From JBBTDV01 sp038042605 (GTDB lineage: Bacteria; Bdellovibrionota; UBA1018): a stretch of DNA of 64,000 bases. How positions within the stretch are numbered: the stretch's first letter is position 1; each line of letters opens with the position of its first letter. A program made the position numbers and the translations under genes. The stretch lies in assembly GCA_964358645.1 (NCBI GenBank), contig CAYHPW010000002.1, positions 62,001 through 126,000 on the forward strand, read 5' to 3'. Below, one piece after another: positions 44,705 to 53,095 of this stretch. The notes beneath the pieces were generated by a model. That model ran no database searches. It was not told the DNA's origin and saw only the letters and a program-made list of their open reading frames with translations.

Positions 44705-45454
44705 TCATTTCCGGAACGGCATGCCTAGTTCAGAAAGTAACGCCCTAGCATGCTCGTTGTTCTTGGCGCTCGTAGCTATTGTAATCGTCATTCCCTTGAT
44801 CTTATCTACTTTGTCGTAATTGATTTCTGGAAAAATAATCTGTTCCCTGATTCCAAGGGAGTAATTGCCTCGTTCATCAAACCCCTTGGCATTGACGCCC
44901 TTAAAATCCCTCACCCTCGGTAACGCCACGTTTACAATGCGGTCAAAGAACTCATACATCCTCGCCCGCCGCAATGTGACCATGACTCCAACTGCATTCC
45001 CCTGTCTTACCTTAAAAGCTGCGATAGCCTTTTTGGCACGAGTCAATACTGGCCGCTGGCCAGTGATTGCCATGATTTCCTCAAGCGTGCTGTCCAAAAC
45101 CTTGGGGTTAGCAACTGCATCTTTTACCGCGCAATTAACTACTATCTTCATCAAACGCGGCACCTGCATTGGATTGCTGAACTTAAGCTCCTTCATGAGT
45201 GAAGGCACCACCTTGGTCTTATAATAAGTAAGAAGTTTTGGGGACTTGGATGGAGATATCTTGGTCTCACCTGGAGCCGCTATCTTAACTGATAATGCAG
45301 ACTCACCTTTGGCGGATTTAGCCTTGGCTCGTCCCGCTTCTGCAGCAGCTTTTTTAGCTTCAGCTTTTGCTTTTGCTTTTGCCGCTGCCTCACCGGCGGC
45401 AGCACCTTCCGGTGCCGCTTTTGGGGTCTCTTTTTCTTCTTTGGATGCTACCAC
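44705..45454 (-). CDS. rplE: 50S ribosomal protein L5 with long N-terminal extension
   Basis: The core from about residue 75 is standard L5 (MQVPRLMKIVVNCAVKDAV, GQRPVLTRAKKAIAAFKVR, IFPEINYDKVDKIKGMTITI). It is preceded by ~70 residues rich in Ala, Lys, Glu and Gly. The GTG start at 45454 has AAGGAG 8 nt upstream, good support that the extension is translated; total 249 residues against ~180. L5 binds 5S rRNA and the P-site tRNA region. Confidence 0.96.
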   Translation of the reverse strand: MVASKEEKETPKAAPEGAAAGEAAAKAKAKAEAKKAAAEAGRAKAKSAKGESALSVKIAAPGETKISPSKSPKLLTYYKTKVVPSLMKELKFSNPMQVPRLMKIVVNCAVKDAVANPKVLDSTLEEIMAITGQRPVLTRAKKAIAAFKVRQGNAVGVMVTLRRARMYEFFDRIVNVALPRVRDFKGVNAKGFDERGNYSLGIREQIIFPEINYDKVDKIKGMTITIATSAKNNEHARALLSELGMPFRK

Positions 45455-45470
45455 AAACTATTCTCCTTGC

Positions 45471-45845
45471 TTATACTGAATCAATAACTTCATCACATTT
45501 CCTGCAAAAACGCACCTTGACCTTAGATGAACCGTCCGCTTGGCCTTTTTTAGTGGGCTTTTCCATAAACTTAACTCCGTGTCGGACACCACGGTTGCAC
45601 TTCTTGCAAAAAAGCAAAACACTGGAATAAGCCAAAGAGGCTTCTTTTTCGATGATACCGCCATGTGGATATTTCTGGTTTGGACGCATGTGGCGCTTGA
45701 CCATATTTACTTTTTCCACCGTGACACGACCTGATTTATCATCGACCTTAAGGACCTTGCCGGTCTTTTTCTTTTCACGGCCAACCATTACCTGGACCTG
45801 GTCATTCTTTCTAAGAGACAATTTCCTCAATCCTTCATTCACCAT
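45471..45845 (-). CDS. rplX: 50S ribosomal protein L24
   Basis: 124 residues with the KOW motif region RKNDQVQVMVGREKKKTGKV and VEKVNMVKRHMRPNQKYPHG. A C-terminal Cys4 set (CKKC, later CRKC) is visible, compatible with a zinc ribbon. L24 is an early 50S assembly initiator. It follows rplN by 9 bp. Confidence 0.96.
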   Translation of the reverse strand: MVNEGLRKLSLRKNDQVQVMVGREKKKTGKVLKVDDKSGRVTVEKVNMVKRHMRPNQKYPHGGIIEKEASLAYSSVLLFCKKCNRGVRHGVKFMEKPTKKGQADGSSKVKVRFCRKCDEVIDSV

Positions 45846-45854
45846 AAAAAAACC

Positions 45855-46223
45855 TCACAACACCTCTGGAGCAAGAGATATAATTTTTGTAAATGCCTTG
45901 GCACGCAACTCACGCGCAACAGGACCAAAAATTCTTGTCCCTATCGGCTCATTTTGAGCATTAATTAAAACGGCGGAATTAGTATCAAAGCGGATATAAG
46001 TCCCGTCATTACGATTTATTTCCTTTTTGGTTCGCACTATGACCGCTTTTAGTATCTCGCCTTTTTTAACTTTAGCATTCGGTATCGCGTCCTTGACTGT
46101 AACCACAATAACATCGCCAACCGTTGCATATTTACGTTTGCTGCCGCCCAAAACTTTGATGCACATCACCGATTTAGCACCGGAGTTGTCAGCAACATCT
46201 AATCTTGTACACATTTGAATCAT
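45855..46223 (-). CDS. rplN: 50S ribosomal protein L14
   Basis: From the ATG at 46223 the protein is 122 residues, exactly the usual L14 length; GGGAGG upstream supports that start over the longer frame to 46241. DNSGAKSVMCIKVLGGSKRK and VFGPVARELR-like IFGPVARELRAKAFTKIISL are diagnostic. It contacts 16S rRNA in intersubunit bridges. Confidence 0.97.
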   Translation of the reverse strand: MIQMCTRLDVADNSGAKSVMCIKVLGGSKRKYATVGDVIVVTVKDAIPNAKVKKGEILKAVIVRTKKEINRNDGTYIRFDTNSAVLINAQNEPIGTRIFGPVARELRAKAFTKIISLAPEVL

Positions 46224-46244
46224 GACTGCTGCCTCCCGCACTAC

Positions 46245-46514
46245 TTAGATATTAGCTTCCACCACTTGGTTCTTGCGACGCAAAATACTTTTTAGCGCCC
46301 AGCGTTTCTCACGGCTCAGTGGCCTGGATTCGACTAAAGCAACTCTATCTCCCGTTTTTGCGTCGTTCTTTTCATCATGCGCTTTATAGCGACAAGATTT
46401 AACTAGATATTTCTTATAGAAAGGGTCGCGCACACGCCTATCCACCCTTACAACTATAGTTTTTTGCATCTTATCGCTGACAACAATGCCTTCCACTATC
46501 CGCTGCTTCTTCAT
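46245..46514 (-). CDS. rpsQ: 30S ribosomal protein S17
   Basis: 89 residues, OB-fold: GIVVSDKMQKTIVVRVDRRV, KSCRYKAHDEKNDAKTGDRV and ESRPLSREKRWALKSIL are typical. Its ATG overlaps the rpmC stop as ATGA. Confidence 0.97.
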   Translation of the reverse strand: MKKQRIVEGIVVSDKMQKTIVVRVDRRVRDPFYKKYLVKSCRYKAHDEKNDAKTGDRVALVESRPLSREKRWALKSILRRKNQVVEANI

Positions 46515-46744
46515 AACTTTTCGCCTCCATCAGCGCTTTGCGCATGTTTACCTGCATATGCAGTAAGAAGGGTTTTTATGCGAGCAATCTCCTTGCGGCG
46601 AAGCCAGATCCCAGCAAAGTTGTTTGTTTGCCCAGTAACACGCTTTATTTTTAAATCATAAAGTTCCTTTTCCGCTTCACGGAGCTTTGTCTGAAGTTCC
46701 GTTTCAGAAAGGTTCTTTAACTGGTTAAAACGCTTTGTAGACAC
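46511..46744 (-). CDS. rpmC: 50S ribosomal protein L29
   Basis: 77 residues, two-helix protein: LKNLSETELQTKLREAEKEL and NNFAGIWLRRKEIARIKTLL. L29 lies at the peptide exit and helps bind trigger factor and SRP. It is coupled to rpsQ. Confidence 0.95.
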   Translation of the reverse strand: MSTKRFNQLKNLSETELQTKLREAEKELYDLKIKRVTGQTNNFAGIWLRRKEIARIKTLLTAYAGKHAQSADGGEKL

Positions 46745-46757
46745 AACACACCCCTCT

Positions 46758-47249
46758 TTACGCTACCTGATTCTGAGACCCATCTCCGGCTGCCGTAACC
46801 GGCTGACCAGGGCGATTGACATCCCCACCGCCTGTAGGTTGATTTTCTTTACTAATTGCCTTGCAATGAAGCGACAGCTTCGTACCAGCCAGGCGAAGAG
46901 CTTCAAACGCTTCACTCTTCGGAATGCCGTCCATTTCAAATATAATCCGACCAGGTTTTACCACTGCCACCCATTCTTCCACATTGCCCTTGCCGGACCC
47001 CATCCTTGTCTCGGCTGGTTTTTTTGTAACGGACTTATTCGGAAAAACCCTGATCCATATTTTTCCGCCTCTTTTCACATAACGGGTCATGGCAACGCGG
47101 GACGCCTCTAGCTGCTTTGATGTTATACGCCCGCACTCAACCGCCTGAAGTCCAAACAAACCGTGAAACAGTGTATTCCCACGCGTAGCCTTGCCTCGCA
47201 TTCTGCCCTTCTGCTGTTTACGCCACTTAACTCTTTTCGGTGCTAGCAT
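46758..47249 (-). CDS. rplP: 50S ribosomal protein L16 with C-terminal extension
   Basis: MLAPKRVKWRKQQKGRMRGK, GLQAVECGRITSKQLEASRV and RMGSGKGNVEEWVAVVKPGR identify L16. About 26 residues beyond the usual end (Gly, Pro, Gln-rich, QPTGGGDVNRPGQPVTAAGD) give 163 residues against ~137. L16 helps place tRNA at the A site. Confidence 0.97.
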   Translation of the reverse strand: MLAPKRVKWRKQQKGRMRGKATRGNTLFHGLFGLQAVECGRITSKQLEASRVAMTRYVKRGGKIWIRVFPNKSVTKKPAETRMGSGKGNVEEWVAVVKPGRIIFEMDGIPKSEAFEALRLAGTKLSLHCKAISKENQPTGGGDVNRPGQPVTAAGDGSQNQVA

Positions 47250-47270
47250 GATCCGACATTCTCCTGTTAA

Positions 47271-47948
47271 CTATTGCGCCGCCGTCTGCATTGCCTTCGC
47301 TTCTGTTGCAGCCTGTTTTTTGAGGGTAGCTATTTCGCCATGATAGACCCACGCCTTGACCCCAATTATCCCATAAGTGGTCCGTGCCTCCGCGACACCG
47401 TAATCAACATTCGCGCGTAGCGTATGCAACGGCACACTGTCCTCGCTATACCACTCCGTACGCGCTATCTCGGCACCGCCTAGCCGGCCAGACACACGTA
47501 TCTTGATGCCCTTGATCCCCTGTTTGAAAGCCGTGGTCATGCATTTTTTCATGGCACGTCTGAATGCCACACGTTTTTCAAGCTGTGAAGCAACATTCTC
47601 TGCGATAAGAGCTGCATTTGCTTCAGGCTTTTTCACTTCGATTATATTCAGAAACACCTCATTCTTTGACAGGCGTTGCATATCCGCCTTTAATGATTCG
47701 ACTCCCGCGCCTTTTTTGCCTATAACAATGCCGGGACGAGCGGTGTGGACATTAATTTTAACTTTATTAGCTGCACGTTCAATCTCTATCTTCGCTATGC
47801 CGGCCCCATGAAGCTTTTCCTTTAAATATTCACGAAGCTTGATATCTTCATGTAACAGCTTGGCGTAATCACGTTTTGAAAACCAACGACTGTCCCACGT
47901 CCTAGTTATTCCGAGACGGAAACCTACTGGATTAACTTTTTGACCCAT
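47271..47948 (-). CDS. rpsC: 30S ribosomal protein S3
   Basis: 225 residues. The KH domain (RPGIVIGKKGAGVESLKADM) and the C-terminal domain (GIKIRVSGRLGGAEIARTEW, LRANVDYGVAEARTTYGIIG) are complete. S3 lines the mRNA entry site and has helicase activity. Confidence 0.97.
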   Translation of the reverse strand: MGQKVNPVGFRLGITRTWDSRWFSKRDYAKLLHEDIKLREYLKEKLHGAGIAKIEIERAANKVKINVHTARPGIVIGKKGAGVESLKADMQRLSKNEVFLNIIEVKKPEANAALIAENVASQLEKRVAFRRAMKKCMTTAFKQGIKGIKIRVSGRLGGAEIARTEWYSEDSVPLHTLRANVDYGVAEARTTYGIIGVKAWVYHGEIATLKKQAATEAKAMQTAAQ

Positions 47949-47963
47949 CTTGCCCTCTTCAAC

Positions 47964-48299
47964 CTATTTCTCAGCTAATGTCACTGTAACGTGACTGGTT
48001 TTCTTGTTGATCCTGAAAGCTGAACCCTTCGCTCTCGGCCTGAAGCGCTTCAATATAGGGCCTTGGCCAACAAGAATTCGTTTTATAAAAAGAGTGTCAA
48101 CATCAACGGTGCCCTTCTGGTCAGCGTTTGCTGCTGCGCTCTTGATAAGACGATGCAAAATATCGGCTGTGCGTTTACGGGGGGAGAGCCTCAAATAAGC
48201 CAAAGCTTCATTAATGCCTCTTCCGCGAACTGCATCCGCCAACAGGCCCAACTTCCTCGGTGTAATCCTTACAAAACTTACCTTCGCATTAACTTCCAT
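47964..48299 (-). CDS. rplV: 50S ribosomal protein L22
   Basis: 111 residues: VRITPRKLGLLADAVRGRGI and the exit-tunnel hairpin region GPILKRFRPRAKGSAFRINK. Standard position between rpsS and rpsC. Confidence 0.97.
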   Translation of the reverse strand: MEVNAKVSFVRITPRKLGLLADAVRGRGINEALAYLRLSPRKRTADILHRLIKSAAANADQKGTVDVDTLFIKRILVGQGPILKRFRPRAKGSAFRINKKTSHVTVTLAEK

Positions 48300-48312
48300 A
48301 GATCACCCCGTA

Positions 48313-48669
48313 TTAAGTCTTTGATGCCCCTGTCGGCTTAGCGGCTGCTGCTGGAGCCGATGCTGTCGCCGCTGGAGCCGATGCTGCTGCTTCCGCCGCT
48401 GCCTTCTTGTCTGCAGGAGTATGCCCATGGAATGTTCTGGTCGGCGAAAACTCACCCAGTTTGTGACCCACCATATTTTCTGTCACATAAACTGGGATAA
48501 ACTTCTTACCATTATGTACAGCAAAGGTGAGTCCGACAAAATCAGGTAGCACGGTGGATCTGCGTGACCATGTTTTAATCACCTTCCGGTCCTGGGCTTG
48601 ACGCGCAGACTGGACCTTCTTCAGAAGATGGTCATCGCAAAATGGGCCTTTTTTAATTGAGCGAGCCAC
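48313..48669 (-). CDS. rpsS: 30S ribosomal protein S19 with C-terminal extension
   Basis: The core is standard (RSIKKGPFCDDHLLKKVQSA, FVGLTFAVHNGKKFIPVYVT, HKLGEFSPTRTF). About 25 added residues of Ala, Pro, Thr and Ser (for example AAAEAAASAPAATASAPAAA) give 118 residues. The start is GTG. S19 forms a dimer with S13 in the 30S head. Confidence 0.97.
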   Translation of the reverse strand: MARSIKKGPFCDDHLLKKVQSARQAQDRKVIKTWSRRSTVLPDFVGLTFAVHNGKKFIPVYVTENMVGHKLGEFSPTRTFHGHTPADKKAAAEAAASAPAATASAPAAAAKPTGASKT

Positions 48670-48684
48670 GTTTTCTCTCCTTCT

Positions 48685-49518
48685 CTATCTTCTTCTCTTA
48701 ACAATGAAAGCATCAGTTCGTTTATTATTCCTAGTCTTATACCCCTTGGTAGGAATACCCCATGGTGTTCTTGGATGACCGCCACCAGAAGTCTTGCCTT
48801 CCCCTCCACCATGTGGATGATCTATCGGGTTCATGGATACACCGCGGTTAGTGGGACGAATACCAAGCCATCTGGTGCGTCCAGCTTTACCTATGGTGAT
48901 ATTCTCATGATCGGTATTTGAAAGCTGCCCTATAGAAGCGCGACACCTTATGTGAATAAGGCGCATCTCGCCGCTAGGCATTTTTATTTGGCAATATTCG
49001 CCTTCTTTGGCCATGAGCTGGGCATAATTTCCGGCCGACCTAGCAAGTTTGCCGCCTCTCCCAGGTTCCATTTCTATGTTATGAATCAACGTCCCAACAG
49101 GAATCGCGCCTAGACTAAGGTTGTTGCCTGGCTGTATATCAGCGCTTTCACCGGCCAAAACAACATCGCCGACTTTCATGTTAAGTGCGGCTAGAATGTA
49201 ACGTTTTTCACCATCGGCATAGTGTAACAAAGCCAAATAAGTAGTCCTGTATGGATCATATTCAATTGAAGCCACCCGCGCCTGGATATCACGCTTGTCA
49301 CGCAGGAAATCCACCACTCTGTATTTGCGCTTGTGTCCACCGCCAATATGGCGGACGGTCATCCTTCCGAAAGCATTCCTACCCCCGGTGCGACCAAGGG
49401 AAACAATAAGTTTCCGTGGTTTTTTCGGCTGCGCTTTCTTTGGTGTTAGATCCGAAAAATTAGAAACCGTTTTATATCGAAGCGAAGGGGTAACCGGATT
49501 AAACGACTTGATTGCCAT
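48685..49518 (-). CDS. rplB: 50S ribosomal protein L2
   Basis: 277 residues: SLGRTGGRNAFGRMTVRHIG, NIEMEPGRGGKLARSAGNYA and the C-terminal signature MNPIDHPHGGGEGKTSGG with the His important for peptidyl transfer. Standard length. Confidence 0.97.
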   Translation of the reverse strand: MAIKSFNPVTPSLRYKTVSNFSDLTPKKAQPKKPRKLIVSLGRTGGRNAFGRMTVRHIGGGHKRKYRVVDFLRDKRDIQARVASIEYDPYRTTYLALLHYADGEKRYILAALNMKVGDVVLAGESADIQPGNNLSLGAIPVGTLIHNIEMEPGRGGKLARSAGNYAQLMAKEGEYCQIKMPSGEMRLIHIRCRASIGQLSNTDHENITIGKAGRTRWLGIRPTNRGVSMNPIDHPHGGGEGKTSGGGHPRTPWGIPTKGYKTRNNKRTDAFIVKRRR

Positions 49519-49526
49519 AATTCAAC

Positions 49527-49817
49527 TCACTTAGCCTGGAAAAAATCAATCTTCTGTCCTTGAGCCAACGTGACAAAAGCCTTCTTCCAATTTGACTGCT
49601 TTTTTACGAATCGTCCTATGCGTTTCACCTTACCGTGCATAACCATAGTGTGAACTCTAAGAACCTTAACATTAAATAACCGCTGAACCGCATCCTTGAT
49701 CTCGCATTTGTTGGCACCCTTTGCGACTTCAAAAGCATAACATCCAGCGATTTCAGCAAGTGCCGTACTTTTTTCACTTATAACGGGCCGACGAATAACG
49801 TCATAGATATTTCGCAT
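49527..49817 (-). CDS. rplW: 50S ribosomal protein L23
   Basis: 96 residues: YDVIRRPVISEKSTALAEIA, VAKGANKCEIKDAVQRLFNV. It sits at the tunnel exit and docks trigger factor and SRP. Confidence 0.96.
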   Translation of the reverse strand: MRNIYDVIRRPVISEKSTALAEIAGCYAFEVAKGANKCEIKDAVQRLFNVKVLRVHTMVMHGKVKRIGRFVKKQSNWKKAFVTLAQGQKIDFFQAK

Positions 49818-49829
49818 AAACCTGCTCCA

Positions 49830-50495
49830 TTAATTCCCCTGATAATCCTTCCGGTGATCCCTCTGGCCCTGGCTTGGTGAGAGGCGGCTTTCCACCGCTT
49901 GCACGGAATTTTTCGTGAATAAAATCCAATCATGGCGGATTACATCATAAACATTTAATCCTTCGGTCCTCAAAACCTTCACTTTTGGGATGTTCCGGCT
50001 GGAAAGCTCGAGATTGTTGTTGGCTCCATCGATTATTAAAACGTTTTCGACATCTAGCTTTTTCCTGAGAATCTCATCAAGAACCTTCGTTTTTATTTTT
50101 TCCAAGCTTAAGTCAGCCAGGACTAAAACACGATTTGCCTTAAGGCGGTCTGATAAAGCACTCCTGAGCGCACCACGAACCATCTCTTTTGGCGTACCTT
50201 GCTCATAAGATCTCGGGATTGGCCCGAAAGTCTGGCCACCACCGGGTTGTAGAGGCGAACGAATTGATCCTTGACGGGCGTTACCTGTCCCTTTCTGGCG
50301 AAATGGCTTGCGCCCTCCACCGCGCACTTCCGCTTTAGTCTTTGTCTTTGCGGTCCCACGGCGGCGTCCTGCCATCTGAGCTTTTAAAACCTGATGAACT
50401 AGCGGAACATTTACATCCACGGCAAAAACATCATCTCGAAGCTCAACGGTTCCGACCTTTACTTTATCCATATTAAAAACATCCAAAGTCGGCAT
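49830..50495 (-). CDS. rplD: 50S ribosomal protein L4
   Basis: 221 residues: RRRGTAKTKTKAEVRGGGRK, FRQKGTGNARQGSIRSPLQP and YEQGTPKEMVRGALRSALSD. L4 lines the exit tunnel and in some bacteria represses its own operon. It follows rplC by 3 bp. Confidence 0.97.
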   Translation of the reverse strand: MPTLDVFNMDKVKVGTVELRDDVFAVDVNVPLVHQVLKAQMAGRRRGTAKTKTKAEVRGGGRKPFRQKGTGNARQGSIRSPLQPGGGQTFGPIPRSYEQGTPKEMVRGALRSALSDRLKANRVLVLADLSLEKIKTKVLDEILRKKLDVENVLIIDGANNNLELSSRNIPKVKVLRTEGLNVYDVIRHDWILFTKNSVQAVESRLSPSQGQRDHRKDYQGN

Positions 50496-50498
50496 AAT

Positions 50499-51224
50499 TT
50501 ACGCTACCCCCTTCACAGCACGGCGAATAGTCACAATCCCGCTCCGCGGCCCTGGCACGCTGCCATGGATCAGAACAAGATTGTTTTCAAGGTCAACGCG
50601 TATTACTTTGACATTTTGGATCGTTATGCGCTCGTGACCCATTTGTCCCGCCATTTTCTTGTTTTTAAAACATTTACCTGGATCTGCGCGGTTTCCTATC
50701 GACCCAAGCGCTCTGTGCGTGATTGAAGCACCATGGCTCTTATATCCTCCGGCCATGTGGTATCTTTTCATGCCGCCTTGAAAACCCTTGCCTTTGCTTA
50801 TGGCCGTAAGATCAACCAAATCCCCTGGCTTAAGAAAAGTAGCGGTGAGCACTTTACCAACAGCTAAATCATCGGCCTTAAACTCGTCTGGGAACCTGAA
50901 CTCCTGATAGTGATAAAATCCTCTCGTCACACCTACTTTTTTAAGATGTCCTTTTTCTGCCTTGGTTGCGGATTTCTGTTTCTTTTCTAAAATACCGACC
51001 TGAACTCCGTTGTATCCGTTTTTATCACGTGTCTTTATCTGAGTTATCAATGCAGGCTTCAAGTCAATAACGGTAACCGCTATTGCATCACCGGCTTCAT
51101 TAAACACTTGGGTCATTCCGGCTTTCACACCCACAATGCCACCAAGACTTTGATTCAAGGCAACAGTTTCCCTAACGTTACTTGAAACACTTTTGCCTTC
51201 TAACTCTGCAGGCTTTTGCTCCAT
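50499..51224 (-). CDS. rplC: 50S ribosomal protein L3 with N-terminal extension
   Basis: 241 residues from the ATG at 51224, which follows GGAGAG closely; the frame reaches 51236 only through TTG. About 30 added residues precede GIVGVKAGMTQVFNEAGDAI. The core has KGKGFQGGMKRYHMAGGYKS, SHGASITHRALGSIGNRADP and KMAGQMGHERITIQNVKVI. L3 helps fold the peptidyl transferase centre. Confidence 0.96.
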   Translation of the reverse strand: MEQKPAELEGKSVSSNVRETVALNQSLGGIVGVKAGMTQVFNEAGDAIAVTVIDLKPALITQIKTRDKNGYNGVQVGILEKKQKSATKAEKGHLKKVGVTRGFYHYQEFRFPDEFKADDLAVGKVLTATFLKPGDLVDLTAISKGKGFQGGMKRYHMAGGYKSHGASITHRALGSIGNRADPGKCFKNKKMAGQMGHERITIQNVKVIRVDLENNLVLIHGSVPGPRSGIVTIRRAVKGVA

Positions 51225-51234
51225 ATTTCTCTCC

Positions 51235-51263
51235 AAAAAAGTGGTTATATGAACCGCTTTTTT
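51235..51263 (-). terminator. Hairpin with A- and T-tracts between rpsJ and rplC (possible attenuator)
   Basis: An inverted repeat of A6-G-x-GGTT and AACC-x-CTTTTTT with a short ATAT loop lies directly before the rplC ribosome-binding site. It looks like a bidirectional Rho-independent terminator. One stem position is a C/A mismatch in the operon-sense RNA and a U-G wobble on the other strand. In a ribosomal operon it may act as an attenuator rather than an end point. Confidence 0.5.
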
Positions 51264-51415
51264 CTAACCATCTACTTTCAGTCAATCCAACCACTACAGC
51301 ATCACCGGGAGACCGGATGCATTTCGTACAGTGGCTGTTTGAGTTCGCCGACTTCCTTACTAGGAAAGGTGCAGCAAGCACCAATGTAGTAAAGAGTATC
51401 GACTTACTCTCACCC

Positions 51416-51733
51416 TCAGGACTTTATTTCAACATCAACGCCAGCAGAAAGATCCAACTTCATCAATGAATCCACTGTCTGCTGTGTTGGTTCTAAAATG
51501 TCCAAGAGCCGTTTATGAGTTCTAATCTCAAACTGCTCACGGGACTTCTTGTCTACATGGGGCGATCGGAGAACACAATACTTATTAATCACTGTCGGAA
51601 GCGGGATCGGCCCACGTACTGTGGCTCCGGTTCGCTTTGCGGTATTCACGATTTCCCATACTGATTGATCGAGAACCCGATAATCAAAAGCTTTGAGCTT
51701 TATCCGAATTTTATGTTCCATAGCTGCTGCCAT
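51416..51733 (-). CDS. rpsJ: 30S ribosomal protein S10
   Basis: 105 residues from the ATG at 51733, which has GGAG 6 nt upstream; the open frame to 51784 is too long for S10. IRIKLKAFDYRVLDQSVWEI, TVINKYCVLRSPHVDKKSRE and RTHKRLLDILEPTQQTVDSL are diagnostic. It is the first gene of the ribosomal superoperon; no rpsL, rpsG, fusA or tuf precede it here. Confidence 0.96.
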   Translation of the reverse strand: MAAAMEHKIRIKLKAFDYRVLDQSVWEIVNTAKRTGATVRGPIPLPTVINKYCVLRSPHVDKKSREQFEIRTHKRLLDILEPTQQTVDSLMKLDLSAGVDVEIKS

Positions 51734-51823
51734 ATACATCTCCAACTTCAAATCAGAGGAGTTCCCCCGACTATTATGCTGCATCAGCCGGGCAATCTCT
51801 CTCTAAACGTCTTAAAGTTGAAC

Positions 51824-51852
51824 CTAATACAGGGTTTCCAATTTGAAAACAA
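51824..51852 (-). promoter_or_regulatory. Candidate promoter of the S10 operon
   Basis: On the minus strand TTGTTT and TATTAG are separated by 17 nt, about 90 bp upstream of rpsJ. The -10 is a fair match, the -35 a weak one. It lies in the divergent spacer with the PCMT-family gene. Confidence 0.3.
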
Positions 51853-51904
51853 TTCTTTTCTTACCGGGCGGGTAATCGGGTACCATTCTTTTAATGTGGT
51901 AGAA

Positions 51905-53095
51905 ATGACTCTATCTGTAAAACAGTTTCAAGCCCAGCTTATCGCAAAAGCGAAGGATGTATATTCGCATAGCCCGCTATCTGAAAAAGTGATTTCGGCT
52001 TTTTACGTAGTGCCAAGACATGAGTTTGTTCAAAAGTACCGCTTTTGGTCGAACCCTAATTGGTTTGAAGTTAATAGTGCAAATATTGAGCAGCATCTGG
52101 CTGCGCTTTATGCCGATCAACCTGTCATCATTTACGGCAGTGACGAAGATTTTGAGAGTAGAGGTGTTAAACCTGTTTCTACGATTTCACAGCCTTCTTT
52201 TGTTTTACGGATGATAGATCTCCTGAGGCTTGAACCAGGCCATAAAGTTTTTGAACTTGGTGCCGGGAGTGCTTGGAATGCCGCACTAATGGGAAATATT
52301 ATTGGTCCTACCGGTAAGGTTGTAAGTCTTGAAATTATTCCAGATCTCATTGCACCGGCCAACTCCACACTTAAACGTCTTGGTATTGATAACGTGGATG
52401 TCCTGTTAGGTGATGGCGGAGATGGTTGTAAAGAATATGGGCCTTATGATCGAGCGGTGTTCACTGCAGGGTCTTTTGATTTACCTCAGTCTTTTTTTAG
52501 GCAAATCAAAAACGGTGGTCTTCTCTTATTTGTTTTAAAAAACAAAGGAGGAGCTGACAACTTAATCCTCCTTGAAAAAAGAGAGGACCATTTTGCTTCT
52601 ATCTTTTCAATGTCTTGTGGCTTTGTGCCGATGACTGGAAAATATCGTTTTACCGATTTTGATGCAAAACCTTTAGATGAGATCCTAAATTCAGCAGGAA
52701 TAAAGACGCATGAAATTGATAAAAACCCTTTCTGGTGGGCGGGGACGACTGAAGATAACTTTATATGGGCCAATGCCGGCTTGAGATCATTTTTGTCGAT
52801 CAGTGAGCCAATGCTTGAAATCGTTGCTATTGGATCTGGTAAAACTTCTTTTGGAATCCTCGATAAGGAACAAAAGTCTTTTATGCTGGCAAAGTATGAT
52901 AGTTTGATTAGCTTTGGTTCAACGAGGGCTCGTGATCACTTTATCTCCTCCATGAAATCGTGGATTGACATTGGCATGCCGGGCCTTTCAACACTTGAAG
53001 TAAGGGCATACCCAAAAGGAATTAATATTCATATTGGCCATAATGAATGGGTGAGTAATAGAGCTGAGACTACATTTATTTGGCGATTGCCTTAA
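51905..53095 (+). CDS. Protein-L-isoaspartate O-methyltransferase family protein
   Basis: From the ATG at 51905 the protein has 396 residues. The first ~210 are PCMT-like: FYVVPRHEFVQKYRF, TISQPSFVLRMIDLLRLEPG, the SAM loop VFELGAGSAWNAALMG and VVSLEIIPDLIAPANSTLKR. The C-terminal ~190 residues are an addition not found in the ~210-residue PCMT. The frame extends to 51665, but that part lies antisense to rpsJ. Family sure; repair of isoaspartyl residues versus another methylation is open. Confidence 0.82.
   Translation: MTLSVKQFQAQLIAKAKDVYSHSPLSEKVISAFYVVPRHEFVQKYRFWSNPNWFEVNSANIEQHLAALYADQPVIIYGSDEDFESRGVKPVSTISQPSFVLRMIDLLRLEPGHKVFELGAGSAWNAALMGNIIGPTGKVVSLEIIPDLIAPANSTLKRLGIDNVDVLLGDGGDGCKEYGPYDRAVFTAGSFDLPQSFFRQIKNGGLLLFVLKNKGGADNLILLEKREDHFASIFSMSCGFVPMTGKYRFTDFDAKPLDEILNSAGIKTHEIDKNPFWWAGTTEDNFIWANAGLRSFLSISEPMLEIVAIGSGKTSFGILDKEQKSFMLAKYDSLISFGSTRARDHFISSMKSWIDIGMPGLSTLEVRAYPKGINIHIGHNEWVSNRAETTFIWRLP

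Noticed and set aside
51178..51384. 68-codon minus-strand frame in the rpsJ-rplC spacer
   Set aside because: It runs through the hairpin and into rplC in another frame; no known protein or start signal, so more likely spacer RNA.
51665..51904. N-terminal 80-codon extension of the PCMT-family protein
   Set aside because: It lies antisense to rpsJ and its promoter region, and the conserved PCMT-like part begins after the ATG at 51905.
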